Below the pieces are notes generated by a model that was not told the origin of the DNA, did no database searches, and saw only the letters and a list, made by a program, of their open reading frames with translations. From assembly GCF_011305535.1 (NCBI RefSeq), contig NZ_CP049905.1, positions 4,400,001 through 4,464,000 on the forward strand: DNA of 64,000 nt, read 5' to 3'. The translations under genes were made by a program, and so were the position numbers. Positions 16,059-26,703 of this stretch are shown one piece after another (the first letter of the stretch is position 1; each line of letters begins with the position of its first letter). Source of the DNA: Diaphorobacter sp. HDW4B. Lineage in GTDB: Bacteria > Pseudomonadota > Gammaproteobacteria > Burkholderiales > Burkholderiaceae_C.

Positions 16059-17219
16059 TTACTTGGCGATGGTGTAGCGACCGTCGCGCGTCACGCTGAT
16101 GAGCGGCTTCTGGTCCGCATCGTAGCCAGCGGGCTTGCCTGCCTTGTCGTTCACGCGGCGGAAAGCGAAGGGGCCGGTTGCGCCGGTGTGCTTCACATTG
16201 GCCAGCGCATCGCGCAGTGCCTTGCGGTCGGCTTCGATCTTGCCCGTCAGCTTGATGCCCTTGAGCGCGGTGGCGGCGATCTGGATGCCGTCATACGCCT
16301 GAGCAGCGAACTGGTCGGGAGCGGTCTTGTACTTCTGTGTGTAGCTCTCGATGAACTTGGTGTTCTCGGCAGTCTTGTTTTCTGAAGACCATGGGCTGCC
16401 CACCCACAGGCCATCGCTGGCGCCCTTGGCCAGGTCGAACACCTTCACGGAGTTCATGCCGTTGCCACCGATCACCGGAATGTTCAGGCCGATCTGACGG
16501 GCCTGCACCATGATGGGCGCGCCTTCGGCGAGCAGCGCGGACAGCACGATGGCGTCGGGGTTGCTGGCCTTGATCTTGGTGAGCTGGGCCTTGAAGTCCA
16601 CGTCGCCCTTGGCAAACGTTTCGGTCGTGGTCACGGGAATGTTCTGGTCGGCCAGAGCCTTCTTGAAGTTGTCGTAGCCGCTCTTGGTGAACACGTCGTC
16701 GTTGCCGTACATCACGGCCACTTTCTTCACGTTGCCGGCCTTGATGGCAGCCTTCAGGGTTTCGGGCAGCACGTCGGCTTCGGTCACGGCGTTGCGGAAA
16801 GTGAAGTCACCGATCGAGGTGATGCCGTCTGCGGTCGTCGATGTGCCGAACGCAGGAATCTTGGCGGCTTGCGCAATCGGGAAAGCTGCCTGAGCCGAGT
16901 TGGACAGCGTCGGGCCGAAAATCATCAGCACGCGGTCCTGGAAAATCAGCTTCTTGAAGACGTTGATCGCCTCTTCCTTCTTGCCTTGCTCGTCTTCCAC
17001 CACCAGCACCAGCTTGTCGCCATTCACGCCACCAGCAGCGTTGATCTGCTCGACGGCCAGTTGCTGTGCATTGCGGATCGAAATGCCGTACTGCGCGGCA
17101 CCACCGCTGAGCGCCTCGGCAGCGCCGATCTTGATGTCGGCCGCTTGCGCGCCGGTAGCTGTCATCAGGGCTGCTGCGCCGATTGCGGACATGGCAAATG
17201 CCAGTTGGCTGAACTTCAT
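16059..17219 (-). CDS. livK: Periplasmic branched-chain amino acid-type ABC transporter substrate-binding protein
   Basis: This 386-residue type I periplasmic binding protein supplies the liv permease. It has a cleavable signal peptide ending near GAQA-ADIKIG (about residue 26), followed by the family pattern EALSGGAAQYGI, AVEQINAAGGVNG, VVEDEQGKKEEAI and GPTLSNSAQA. The start was set at MKFSQLA (17219), preceded by a good Shine-Dalgarno (GGAGAC); an ATG four codons upstream is less likely. The 299 bases between this gene and the tRNA presumably hold the operon promoter; I could not assign it with confidence. Specificity could be branched-chain amino acids or another small acid. Confidence 0.92.
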   Translation of the reverse strand: MKFSQLAFAMSAIGAAALMTATGAQAADIKIGAAEALSGGAAQYGISIRNAQQLAVEQINAAGGVNGDKLVLVVEDEQGKKEEAINVFKKLIFQDRVLMIFGPTLSNSAQAAFPIAQAAKIPAFGTSTTADGITSIGDFTFRNAVTEADVLPETLKAAIKAGNVKKVAVMYGNDDVFTKSGYDNFKKALADQNIPVTTTETFAKGDVDFKAQLTKIKASNPDAIVLSALLAEGAPIMVQARQIGLNIPVIGGNGMNSVKVFDLAKGASDGLWVGSPWSSENKTAENTKFIESYTQKYKTAPDQFAAQAYDGIQIAATALKGIKLTGKIEADRKALRDALANVKHTGATGPFAFRRVNDKAGKPAGYDADQKPLISVTRDGRYTIAK

Positions 17220-17518
17220 AGTTGTCTCCATCTTCTGGGAAGTTATGTGGCCCGATCAGCCTTGCATTCATTGAATGAACACGTTGAACGGACGAGGGCG
17301 CACGAGCGATGTGCGGGCTTTTCTGGCGCGGTGATGACGGCCATGGAAGCGGTTCGGAATGATGGCAAAGGAGTTCTTGTGCCGGGGGGACTTTTTTTCC
17401 GATTGAGGTGGAAATATTATTGCGACGCAAAGCGCAGACGCGAACGATCAGGCGTGCGCAGGACAAAAGCTGCTGCGATCCAATGCGATCTGGATGGGCG
17501 GGGGATGAAGAAAGGGAC

Positions 17519-17595
17519 TGGCCTGCCCAGAGGGACTCGAACCCCCGACCTATTGCTTAGAAGGCAATTGCTCTATCCAGTTGAGCTATGGGCAG
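17519..17595 (-). tRNA. tRNA-Arg (anticodon UCU)
   Basis: The cloverleaf is complete. The acceptor arm CTGCCCA pairs fully with TGGGCAG. U8-A9 and a D-arm starting GCTC follow, then an anticodon stem ATTGC/GCAAT with loop CTTCTAA giving anticodon TCT. The T-arm has TTCGAGT and the discriminator is G. The 3' CCA is encoded (17519-17521). It decodes AGA (and probably AGG). It stands alone on the minus strand, with no integrase or att-like duplicate nearby. Confidence 0.95.
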
Positions 17596-17767
17596 ATTGT
17601 CTGTGGGACGGCGGCGTTGAAGGCTGCGTCGAGACGATGGTGCTGTTGGATGGTTCAAGTTCCACTGGGAAAATCGAACCGGCAACAACCCCGAATCATA
17701 CCTGTGTCGCGGGACACGGGCAGATTGCGGGGGAAGTTTTGTGCGGGATTTGTGCGTTCGGGCCGCG

Positions 17768-19660
17768 TCAGTCCGTGTCTTCGAACACCAGTGCGGGCAC
17801 GGTCATGATGCGGGCCACGCTGGCGAGGTCGTCGATGAGGCTGTTGGCGAAGAAGCTGTTCTGCGAGTCGGGCTCGAGTGCGGCGATGGCGACGTTGGCC
17901 ATGGCTTGATTGAGCGGCACGTAGAAGCTGCCTTCGGGGATGTCGATGGCGCTGCGGGTGGGGGTGACGCTTACGCGGGTGATCGGGCCAGCGCCTGCGA
18001 CGGTGCCTCGCACGTCGGGGCGTTCGGTGGTGGTGCGGCCGTTTTCAGTGTAGGTGTCGGCCAGGACGTTGCCGGATTCGGCCACGCGCATGACTTGCAC
18101 GCCCAGCATCTGCAGGCGTTCGACGGCGGTGTTCGAGTGGGCCGAGAGCCAGTAGCCGCAGGGGCGAGGGCGGGTCTTCAGAGTGCGCAGGCGCAGCGAG
18201 GAGTTCCAGTCGACGTTGAGCGTCATGTCGGCACCGGTGTTCGGGTCGAGCATGGTGACGTCGCGCTTTTCCGGGGTCTGGGCAGCTTCGATGACGGCGC
18301 TGCCACGGCAGGCCTGAGAGGAGACTTCGCGGGTGACGAAGGAGCGCACTTGCTGCAGTTCGCTTGCGCGCTCGGATGTGGTGCGCAGGGCCGAGCTGAT
18401 GGCGGTGACCTGGGCGTGGACGCGGCGCTGAATGTCGGTGCGATCCATGCCGACGCCGCGGGTTTCGACGAGCAGGCTGACGGAGTTCTTCAGGCCATTG
18501 ACGTTGCGGCCTGTGTCGGGCTGCGCGCCGCCCATGGAGAGGCTGCGTTCGGCCAGGTCGGTGGAGGTGGTGTAGTACCAGTCAGCGGTGAGCTGCTGGT
18601 CCTGCAGTGCCTTGCGCATGGGGTCGAGATACCACTGCGTGGCGGCCTTGGTCACGAACTCGGGCATGTTGGCGGCGGTGGCGTGCTGCAGCAGCGCGTC
18701 GTATTTCTGCACGGCGTTGAATTTCTGCAGATAGCGACCGACGACGGTGTATTCATGCGCGTCGATCACGGCGATCGGGCGGTAGGCGTTGGTGAGCTTG
18801 GCAAGGGCCTGCGCTTCCGGCGTGTTCAGCAGCAGGTGGTCGCGGTTCATGTCGACGCCGTTGGCGGTCACGCGCTTGTGGGCGTCTGCGCCGTCGGGGT
18901 TGGCGCGTGGCACGATCACGACGTTGATGCGCTGGAGCAGCGGCTCCAGCAGGCCTTGTGCGAGTTCGCGGGCGACGATCAGCAGGGCTTCGGAGCCTGC
19001 GGGTTCATCGCCATGCTGTTGGCCGATCAGCATGATGGTCGGGCGCTGGGAGTCGTCCAGCGCGGCGGGTGTGGTGCCTGCGGCCTGCGTGATGATGATG
19101 GCCTGCAGCGGCGCACCGCGTTGCGACGAGCCGATGGTCTGCACCTGCGCGCGCGTGCGGCCGGTGCTGGTGGCGGCGAGCTGGTTCAGCCAGTTGGAGA
19201 GTTCGTTGTTGGTCGTGAACGCGCGACGGCCTTGTTCGAGGCCGGGTGTCGCGTAGCGCACGTCGGGCGCCGGAAAGCGGGCAGCCACGGCGGTGCTGTA
19301 GGGCAGATTGGCGTTGGCTTGCGGGTCATCGACCGAATTGGCCGACAGCGGCGAGCTGCTCACTGCGCCGGTCTGCACCTGTTGCTGGTCGTATGGCTGG
19401 GGCTGCTGCGGGCGTTGGGTGCCGAGCGGTGGCAGCACCTGGCCCTGGCGGGGCATGGGTGGCGCAGCGCGATCGGCGGAAGACGGGGTGGTAGCGACCG
19501 TGCCTGTGCCGGGATGGGTGGGCCATGGCGGCAGGGGGGTGCTGGTGCAGGCGGCCAGCAGTGCGGCGGACATCAGCACGCCAAGCCTCAGGGAGAGCGC
19601 AGTGTGCCGCTCTGTCGAAGCGGACTGGTCAACGGGGGGCTGTGTGGTGTTCTGTGTCAT
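17768..19660 (-). CDS. M14-family zinc carboxypeptidase-like lipoprotein
   Basis: The product has 630 residues. A lipobox (LLAAC, Cys38) predicts attachment to the outer or inner membrane on the periplasmic side. It is followed by a Pro/Gln-rich low-complexity stretch to about residue 95. The peptidase domain has zinc ligands in HGDEPAGSE (HxxE type) and a later DAHEYT, and a likely catalytic Glu in LLVETRG. This is the pattern of M14 metallocarboxypeptidases acting on peptides or murein peptides. The C-terminal third is a non-catalytic extension. It is monocistronic: upstream is a 244-base gap holding the rhlE terminator. The substrate is unknown. Confidence 0.82.
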   Translation of the reverse strand: MTQNTTQPPVDQSASTERHTALSLRLGVLMSAALLAACTSTPLPPWPTHPGTGTVATTPSSADRAAPPMPRQGQVLPPLGTQRPQQPQPYDQQQVQTGAVSSSPLSANSVDDPQANANLPYSTAVAARFPAPDVRYATPGLEQGRRAFTTNNELSNWLNQLAATSTGRTRAQVQTIGSSQRGAPLQAIIITQAAGTTPAALDDSQRPTIMLIGQQHGDEPAGSEALLIVARELAQGLLEPLLQRINVVIVPRANPDGADAHKRVTANGVDMNRDHLLLNTPEAQALAKLTNAYRPIAVIDAHEYTVVGRYLQKFNAVQKYDALLQHATAANMPEFVTKAATQWYLDPMRKALQDQQLTADWYYTTSTDLAERSLSMGGAQPDTGRNVNGLKNSVSLLVETRGVGMDRTDIQRRVHAQVTAISSALRTTSERASELQQVRSFVTREVSSQACRGSAVIEAAQTPEKRDVTMLDPNTGADMTLNVDWNSSLRLRTLKTRPRPCGYWLSAHSNTAVERLQMLGVQVMRVAESGNVLADTYTENGRTTTERPDVRGTVAGAGPITRVSVTPTRSAIDIPEGSFYVPLNQAMANVAIAALEPDSQNSFFANSLIDDLASVARIMTVPALVFEDTD

Positions 19661-19854
19661 GTGATGGAGGGTCGCTAACGGACCAGAAAACTCGTTTGTC
19701 GAGGGCGATGTTACCCCGCAGAGGTTGCAGTGGAGCGTTTGCAGGCGTGACGGAGGCGAAGTCGCGGCGAATTCTCACAGGATTGGGCCCTTTGTCTCCA
19801 GATGCGGGACAAATGTTGACCTTCCGTCCGTCGTGTGTCTATCGCGCGCCCATG

Positions 19855-19880
19855 AAAAAGCCCGGCTCGGGGCCGGGCTT
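19855..19880 (-). terminator. Rho-independent terminator of the rhlE gene
   Basis: On the minus strand AAGCCCGGC, a CCCGA-type loop and GCCGGGCTT are followed by TTTTC. The stem has nine pairs. It lies 25 bases after the rhlE stop. Confidence 0.8.
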
Positions 19881-19904
19881 GTGAGTCAGGTGAGGCTGGA
19901 TCGA

Positions 19905-21869
19905 TCAGCGACCGCCGCCGCCGAAACGGCCGCCGCGATTGCCACCGCCGCCATTGCCGCCACCGAAACCACCACGGTTGCCGCCGCCGAAGCCGCCACC
20001 ACCGCCGTTGCCGCCACGGAAACCGCCGCCGCCGCCGCGACGACCACTGCCCATGCTGTCGACGCTGGTGCGCATCGGGTCAGGCTGACCGCCTGCGCCG
20101 CGCGAGTTGTGGCGTGGGCCGCCGAGGTGGCCCAGTTGCGTGCCAAGGTGGGCGTTTTCGCCGCGTGGCTGGCTGTCGTCGTGGCGACGACCGCCACCGT
20201 TGCCGCCATTGCCATTGGCGTTGCCACCACCATTGCCGCCGTACCCGCCATTGGCACCGTTCGCGCCGTTGTTGCCACCGGCGCTGCGACCGTTGCCGCC
20301 GCCTTCCTGACGACGACCACGGCCGCCGTTGTTGTTCTGCAGCGACTGGCCTGGACCACGGCGTGGGCCGCGGCGGTTGTCGTCACGCGGGCCTTGGCCC
20401 TGACCTTGTCCTTGACGGTCGTGGTTGCGTTCTCCGCGTTCACCACGCTCTTGCGAGTGGCGACGCTCGGCGCGCATCGGTTGCTGATCTTGCAAAGCAC
20501 CTTCGTTGGACGACTCGCCCTGACCATCGGCTGCAGGGGCACGCTTGCCACCGCCGCGCTTGCCGCGTGTGTCGCCTTGAGTGGCCTTGGTGGTGCGGAT
20601 GCGTTCCATCATTTCCTGACGGGCGGCCTTGGCGGCAGCCTGCATCACGTCGCGTCCTGGTGGCTTGCCGGCGCCGCCCCAGATGGTCTGGCGACCCATG
20701 GCGATCGGCTGGGCCACTTCGTCAGGGGCTGGGCCGAAGCCTTCGAGCACCTGCACAGGGATTTCCTGCTTGGTGAAGCGCTCGATGTCCATCATGAAGC
20801 CTTCTTCGTCCATGCAGACCAGGCTCACGGCGTGGCCTTCGCGACCGGCGCGGCCGGTGCGGCCGATGCGGTGCACGTAGTCTTCCGAGACGTTCGGGAT
20901 TTCGTAGTTCACGACGTGCGGCAGATCGTCGATGTCGATGCCGCGAGCCGCGATGTCGGTGGCCACCAGTGCGCGGATTTCGCCGCTCTTGAAGCCGCCC
21001 AGAGCCTGCGTGCGGGCGCTCTGGCTCTTGTTGCCGTGCAGCGCCATGGCCTTCACGCCGTTCTTGGTGAGGAAGTCGGCCACGTTGTTGGCGCCGAACT
21101 TGGTGCGTGTGAAGACCAGCACCTGGCTCCAGTCATTCTCGCGAATGATGTGCAGCAGCACGTCCTTCTTCTTGGCGCGGCCCACCGGGTGGATGATCTG
21201 GCTGATGCGCTGAACCGTGGTGTTGCTGGGCGTGACCTGGATCGATTGCGGGTTGCGCAGCAGGTTGCCGGCGAGTTCGCGGATTTCGTCGCTGAACGTG
21301 GCCGAGAACAGCAGGCTCTGCTTTTCAGCGGGAACCAGCTTGAGCACCTTCTTCACGTCGTGGATGAAGCCCATGTCCAGCATGCGGTCGGCTTCGTCGA
21401 GGACCAGGATTTCGACCTTCGAGAGGTCGAGAAAGCCCTGTTGCTCCAGATCGAGCAGACGGCCGGGTGTTGCCACCAGCACGTCCACGCCGCGCTTGAT
21501 GCGGTCGATCTGCGGCTTCATGCCCACGCCGCCGAAGACGACGCTGGAATTGATCTTCAGATGCTTGCCGTAGGCGCGCACCGATTCCTCGACCTGGGCG
21601 GCCAACTCGCGGGTGGGTGTCAGCACCAGGGCGCGGATGCCCTTTCCGCCAAACTTGTTCGCAGGTGCGGTACCCTTGGCGAGGCGGGTGAGCATGGGCA
21701 GCGTGAAGGCCGCTGTCTTGCCGGTGCCGGTCTGGGCTCCAGCGAGCAGATCCTTGCCGCTGAGGACTGCCGGAATCGCTTGCTCTTGAATGGGAGTCGG
21801 GTTGGTGTAGCCCTGTTCGGTCACGGCTTGCAAAATAGCCGGGTCCAGCTCTAATTCGTCAAATGTCAT
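19905..21869 (-). CDS. rhlE: DEAD-box ATP-dependent RNA helicase RhlE
   Basis: This 654-residue RNA helicase acts in rRNA maturation, RNA turnover and cold adaptation. The core has Q-motif [10 protein letters not shown], Walker [19 protein letters not shown] box [16 protein letters not shown] in LFSATFS, and [13 protein letters not shown]. After about residue 430 the protein becomes disordered: first basic and Arg-rich, then a long Gly/Asn/Arg-rich tail (repeats of GGNGG and RGG type) of roughly 150 residues. Tails of this kind bind RNA and favour phase separation. Upstream, 257 bases separate it from the divergent ettA; the two promoters lie there. The low-complexity tail produces long spurious open frames on the other strand. 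Confidence 0.93.
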   Translation of the reverse strand: MTFDELELDPAILQAVTEQGYTNPTPIQEQAIPAVLSGKDLLAGAQTGTGKTAAFTLPMLTRLAKGTAPANKFGGKGIRALVLTPTRELAAQVEESVRAYGKHLKINSSVVFGGVGMKPQIDRIKRGVDVLVATPGRLLDLEQQGFLDLSKVEILVLDEADRMLDMGFIHDVKKVLKLVPAEKQSLLFSATFSDEIRELAGNLLRNPQSIQVTPSNTTVQRISQIIHPVGRAKKKDVLLHIIRENDWSQVLVFTRTKFGANNVADFLTKNGVKAMALHGNKSQSARTQALGGFKSGEIRALVATDIAARGIDIDDLPHVVNYEIPNVSEDYVHRIGRTGRAGREGHAVSLVCMDEEGFMMDIERFTKQEIPVQVLEGFGPAPDEVAQPIAMGRQTIWGGAGKPPGRDVMQAAAKAARQEMMERIRTTKATQGDTRGKRGGGKRAPAADGQGESSNEGALQDQQPMRAERRHSQERGERGERNHDRQGQGQGQGPRDDNRRGPRRGPGQSLQNNNGGRGRRQEGGGNGRSAGGNNGANGANGGYGGNGGGNANGNGGNGGGRRHDDSQPRGENAHLGTQLGHLGGPRHNSRGAGGQPDPMRTSVDSMGSGRRGGGGGFRGGNGGGGGFGGGNRGGFGGGNGGGGNRGGRFGGGGR

Positions 21870-22126
21870 TTATTTTCGATTGGCGCCCATCCGGGGCGCT
21901 GGGTATCAGCCTGTTCCCGACGACTTACAAGTCATCAGGCCAGCTCAAAAGGCGGATAAGGTTTAAGAGTGGGAGCGTGGAAAAATAGCTTCCCTGTCCC
22001 CAGCTGTGGTGCTGTGTCCTCAGGCAAACTGGTACCTTCGGCTACGGATATTGTCTCATGGACCGATAATCCGGGGTTACGCGCGAAATTATGGCGCTTT
22101 TTTTCTGACTTCTGAACAACTAATTC

Positions 22127-23788
<1,662 letters not shown>

Positions 23789-23827
23789 GCACCTGCCGCG
23801 CGCTTTGTGGCGCAAACGGCACAGATC

Positions 23828-23866
23828 AACCGGGGCGACTGGGATTCCTAGTCGCCCCGGTTTTTT
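23828..23866 (+). terminator. Rho-independent terminator after ettA
   Basis: AACCGGGGCGACT (23828-23840) pairs perfectly with AGTCGCCCCGGTT (23850-23862) and runs into TTTTTT. It is a strong 13-pair stem. Confidence 0.92.
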
Positions 23867-24023
23867 GTTGCAAATTGCTAACCGGGACGCGGCTTGCGAT
23901 AGATAAATATCACCGGAATGTTGGAGAGAAAACCTCAAATTTAAGGGGTTGAACCGAGCTTGGAGGGGTCTGCAAGTAGTAGCATTCGTTTAAAACTACT
24001 TACATTTACCCGTCCCTCGCGCC

Positions 24024-26687
24024 ATGTCTTTGCCTGCTCCACGATCCACTGCGGTTTTTCGCGCTTGCGTCGTCAACGCCGTCAAGGAAAGCGAGGCGTT
24101 GATGGAGCAATTGATCCGCACCACGCGTGCGGATCTCACTGAATCCGAACAGAAGGCCAGCGGCATCCAGGAGCGCCTGTACTTGGGCGACGCCCTGCGT
24201 GACCTGGACAAGCAGGAAGCCACGCTGCTCAAGAGCTACCCGATGGCGCTGCTGGAAACCTTCTCCGATGGTGGCGGCTCGGCCAACAAGTCGCGCGCGG
24301 CGCTCGACACCGGCATGGATTTCGGCGAGCTCACGCTGGTGGACGACAGCGAGGTGATGGCCCAGGTCGAACTGGCCCGCGCCCAGCAGATCGCCAGCCA
24401 CGCGACCGACGCTGCGCTGGCCGAACTCAACACGCTGGTCAGCTCCGCACAGGGCTTTGCCAATGTGCAGCCAGAGCGCAATCCCTTCCGTCCCGAAAAC
24501 TACATCCGCGCCCTGCAGCGTGCGGTGGACGATTGCCAGGTCTCCAGCGAAACCCGCCAGCTCTGGATAGAGCGCATGCGCGAGGTGATGGGCCCGGAAC
24601 TCACCGCCGCCTACAAGCGCGTGAGCGAAAGCCTGCGCGAGCATGGCGTGACGCCCGTGGGCTACACCGTCGCGTCCGGCCCCGGCATGCAGCGCGGGCA
24701 GCAGGGCGGCGGCGTTCAGGGTGGCATGCAGCACAACGGCATGGCATCCGGCTACGGTTTCCCGCAAACCAATTTCGGCCAGCCCATGCATGGTGGTCAC
24801 GGCGGTCATGGCGGCTGGAACGCGACCGGCCTCGCGCCAATGGCCCCGATGGCACCCATGGGTTATGGCCAGCCAGTCGGTCAGCAGGAAGCGGTGCTCG
24901 CGGCGGGCATTCTGCGGCAGATGCTGGCGGCTGGCGGCGACCCGTTCGCCTACGACGTGGTTCAGCCGATCCAGCCCATCCAGCGTGTGGTGCCAGTGGC
25001 GCAGCAGGTGGTGATGAACCCCGGCCATGCGGCGCAGGGCGGTTATGCGAACGCTCAGGCGTCCGAAGCGATGGAAGACATCGCCCAGCTCGAAAAGCTG
25101 GTGGGTCGCCTGTCGGGCAGCCTTGGTGGCGCGCAGCCCATGCAGGTCGCGCAGCCGATGGCGGGCGTGTCGGCGCTGGCCCCCACGAACTGGCAGGACG
25201 TCTCGGTGCCGGGCAATCTCTCGGCCTACGGCAGCCTGTCGGCACGCACGGCCACCGAAGTGCTCAGCCGCATGATGGACCACATCGCGCAGGATTCGCG
25301 CCTCTTGGCCCCCGTGCAGCGAGCGGTGCAAAATTTGGAGCCCGCGCTCAAGCAACTAGTGCGCAACGATCCGAGCTTCTTCTCGAACGAACAGCATCCC
25401 GCGCGTCGTCTGCTCGACGATCTGACCCAACGCAGTCTCACGTTCAAGGACCCGGACTCAAAGGGCTTCCGCAAATACATACAGCTCGTCAACGCCGCCG
25501 TGCAGCATCTGTCCACGGTGCCGGTGCATGACGCAAGCGCGTTCGAGCATGTCTCCGGCGCGCTCGAAAGCGCCTGGAACACGCAGGTGCAGCAACTGCG
25601 TCGTCAGCAGGACGACGAGCAGAAGGCGCTGTCCGAGCGGGAACAGCGCCAGATGCTCACGGCGAGTCTGGCCAAGGATTTCGCGAAGCTGCCCGAGGCG
25701 CAGAACGTGCCCAAGGACATTCTGGATTTCATCACCGGCATCTGGGCTGGCGTGGCCGCCAAGGCGCAATGCGATGCCATGCTGAAGGGGGCGCAGCCCG
25801 GCGGTGACCCGCATGGCTATCTGGCTGTGGTGCCGCAGCTTTTGTGGTGCGCACAACCCCGCCACGCGCCCGAAGACGCGCAGCGCATGCTGCCGCTGAT
25901 GTCGCAGATGCAGCGCATCATCCGCGACGGTCTGGATAGCGTTGCTCTGTCCGATGAGTACATCGGTCAGGCACTGCAGCGCGTTGCCGGACTGCAGCAA
26001 AAGGTCGCTCAAAGCGCGGCGGAATTTCTGCCGGTGGCGCAGCAACAGGTGCAGCAGGAGTCCACCTCGGTTCAGGAGATCGACGTGCCTCTGGAGCCCG
26101 AAGTGGCAGCACCCGCTGCGGCTGTCGCAGCGCCAGAGCCCGTCGCAGCCGTTCCCGAAAAGCGCCGCTTGCGCACGCTGAACGAGACGCCAGCACAGAC
26201 GTTCTTTGCAGAACCGGCGCCAACTTTGGCTCAGGTTCAGGTTCAGGTTCAGGCGCCGGTCGAGGAGGCCGCTCCCGCCATCGCTCAAGAGCCCGAACCG
26301 GTGTCGGCACCCGTGCCCGAGCAGGCGTTGCAGCCGGTCATCGAGCCGCCGCTGGATGTCAGCTCCAGCGCGCCTCTGGAGTCGTTGGCCGCACCGCTGG
26401 ATGGCGGCAATGGCACGGGGATCGAGCTTGGACAGTGGGTCGAACTCACGACCAACCAGCGCACCGTCAAGACCCAACTCACCTGGGTCAGTCCGCACAA
26501 CACGCTGTTCCTGTTCACGGCATTGGATGCGAGCACGCAGTCGATGACGCGCCGCATGCTCGACAAGCTCAGCGCTGAAGGCATGATCCGCAAGCTGGAA
26601 GACCAGCGCGTGGTGGCTCGAGCGCTTGGAGCCGTGGCGGCAGACGCCAAGGATTCCAAACTCCGCAACAGCAAAAAGGTCGCTTGA
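24024..26687 (+). CDS. DUF1631 family protein
   Basis: This large 887-residue cytoplasmic protein has no signal or membrane segments. I recognise the DUF1631 pattern: an N-terminal helical region (residues 1-210, with GDALRDLDKQEATLLKSYP) and a Gly/Met/His/Gln-rich linker (about 220-290). A long conserved helical core follows (about 380-690). Then come an Ala/Glu/Pro-rich linker containing a VQ repeat, and a C-terminal beta domain (about 795-887) with GQWVEL and TQLTWVSP, reminiscent of PilZ-like folds. The function is not established; presence in many beta-proteobacteria suggests a housekeeping or signalling role. It stands alone between two terminators. Confidence 0.85.
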   Translation: MSLPAPRSTAVFRACVVNAVKESEALMEQLIRTTRADLTESEQKASGIQERLYLGDALRDLDKQEATLLKSYPMALLETFSDGGGSANKSRAALDTGMDFGELTLVDDSEVMAQVELARAQQIASHATDAALAELNTLVSSAQGFANVQPERNPFRPENYIRALQRAVDDCQVSSETRQLWIERMREVMGPELTAAYKRVSESLREHGVTPVGYTVASGPGMQRGQQGGGVQGGMQHNGMASGYGFPQTNFGQPMHGGHGGHGGWNATGLAPMAPMAPMGYGQPVGQQEAVLAAGILRQMLAAGGDPFAYDVVQPIQPIQRVVPVAQQVVMNPGHAAQGGYANAQASEAMEDIAQLEKLVGRLSGSLGGAQPMQVAQPMAGVSALAPTNWQDVSVPGNLSAYGSLSARTATEVLSRMMDHIAQDSRLLAPVQRAVQNLEPALKQLVRNDPSFFSNEQHPARRLLDDLTQRSLTFKDPDSKGFRKYIQLVNAAVQHLSTVPVHDASAFEHVSGALESAWNTQVQQLRRQQDDEQKALSEREQRQMLTASLAKDFAKLPEAQNVPKDILDFITGIWAGVAAKAQCDAMLKGAQPGGDPHGYLAVVPQLLWCAQPRHAPEDAQRMLPLMSQMQRIIRDGLDSVALSDEYIGQALQRVAGLQQKVAQSAAEFLPVAQQQVQQESTSVQEIDVPLEPEVAAPAAAVAAPEPVAAVPEKRRLRTLNETPAQTFFAEPAPTLAQVQVQVQAPVEEAAPAIAQEPEPVSAPVPEQALQPVIEPPLDVSSSAPLESLAAPLDGGNGTGIELGQWVELTTNQRTVKTQLTWVSPHNTLFLFTALDASTQSMTRRMLDKLSAEGMIRKLEDQRVVARALGAVAADAKDSKLRNSKKVA
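26231..26253 (+). repeat. Short tandem hexamer repeat inside the DUF1631 gene
   Basis: The hexamer TCAGGT (in-frame VQ dipeptides) is repeated almost four times, within the Ala/Glu/Pro-rich linker. It is likely variable in copy number without affecting the frame. Confidence 0.6.
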
Positions 26688-26701
26688 AGCGACCTTTTTT
26701 T
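26674..26701. terminator. Bidirectional terminator between DUF1631 and TAXI genes
   Basis: AAAAGGTCGCTT (26674-26685) and its complement (from 26686) form a hairpin with a T-run on each strand. The DUF1631 stop codon lies at the hairpin tip. It serves both convergent genes. Confidence 0.85.
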
Positions 26702-26703
26702 CG

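Noticed and set aside
17519-17768. tRNA-Arg as an integration site of a mobile element
   Set aside because: No integrase gene and no repeat of the tRNA 3' end was found on either side within the window.
17741-19678. 645-codon open frame on the + strand
   Set aside because: It is antisense to the M14 peptidase gene, whose protein has a lipobox and zinc motifs. The + strand product has only Gly/Ala/Val-rich composition with no family pattern: a shadow of GC-rich codon use.
19725-21854. 709-codon open frame on the + strand
   Set aside because: It is antisense to rhlE, and its Ala/Thr-rich translation comes from the low-complexity tail. No start signal or domain supports it.
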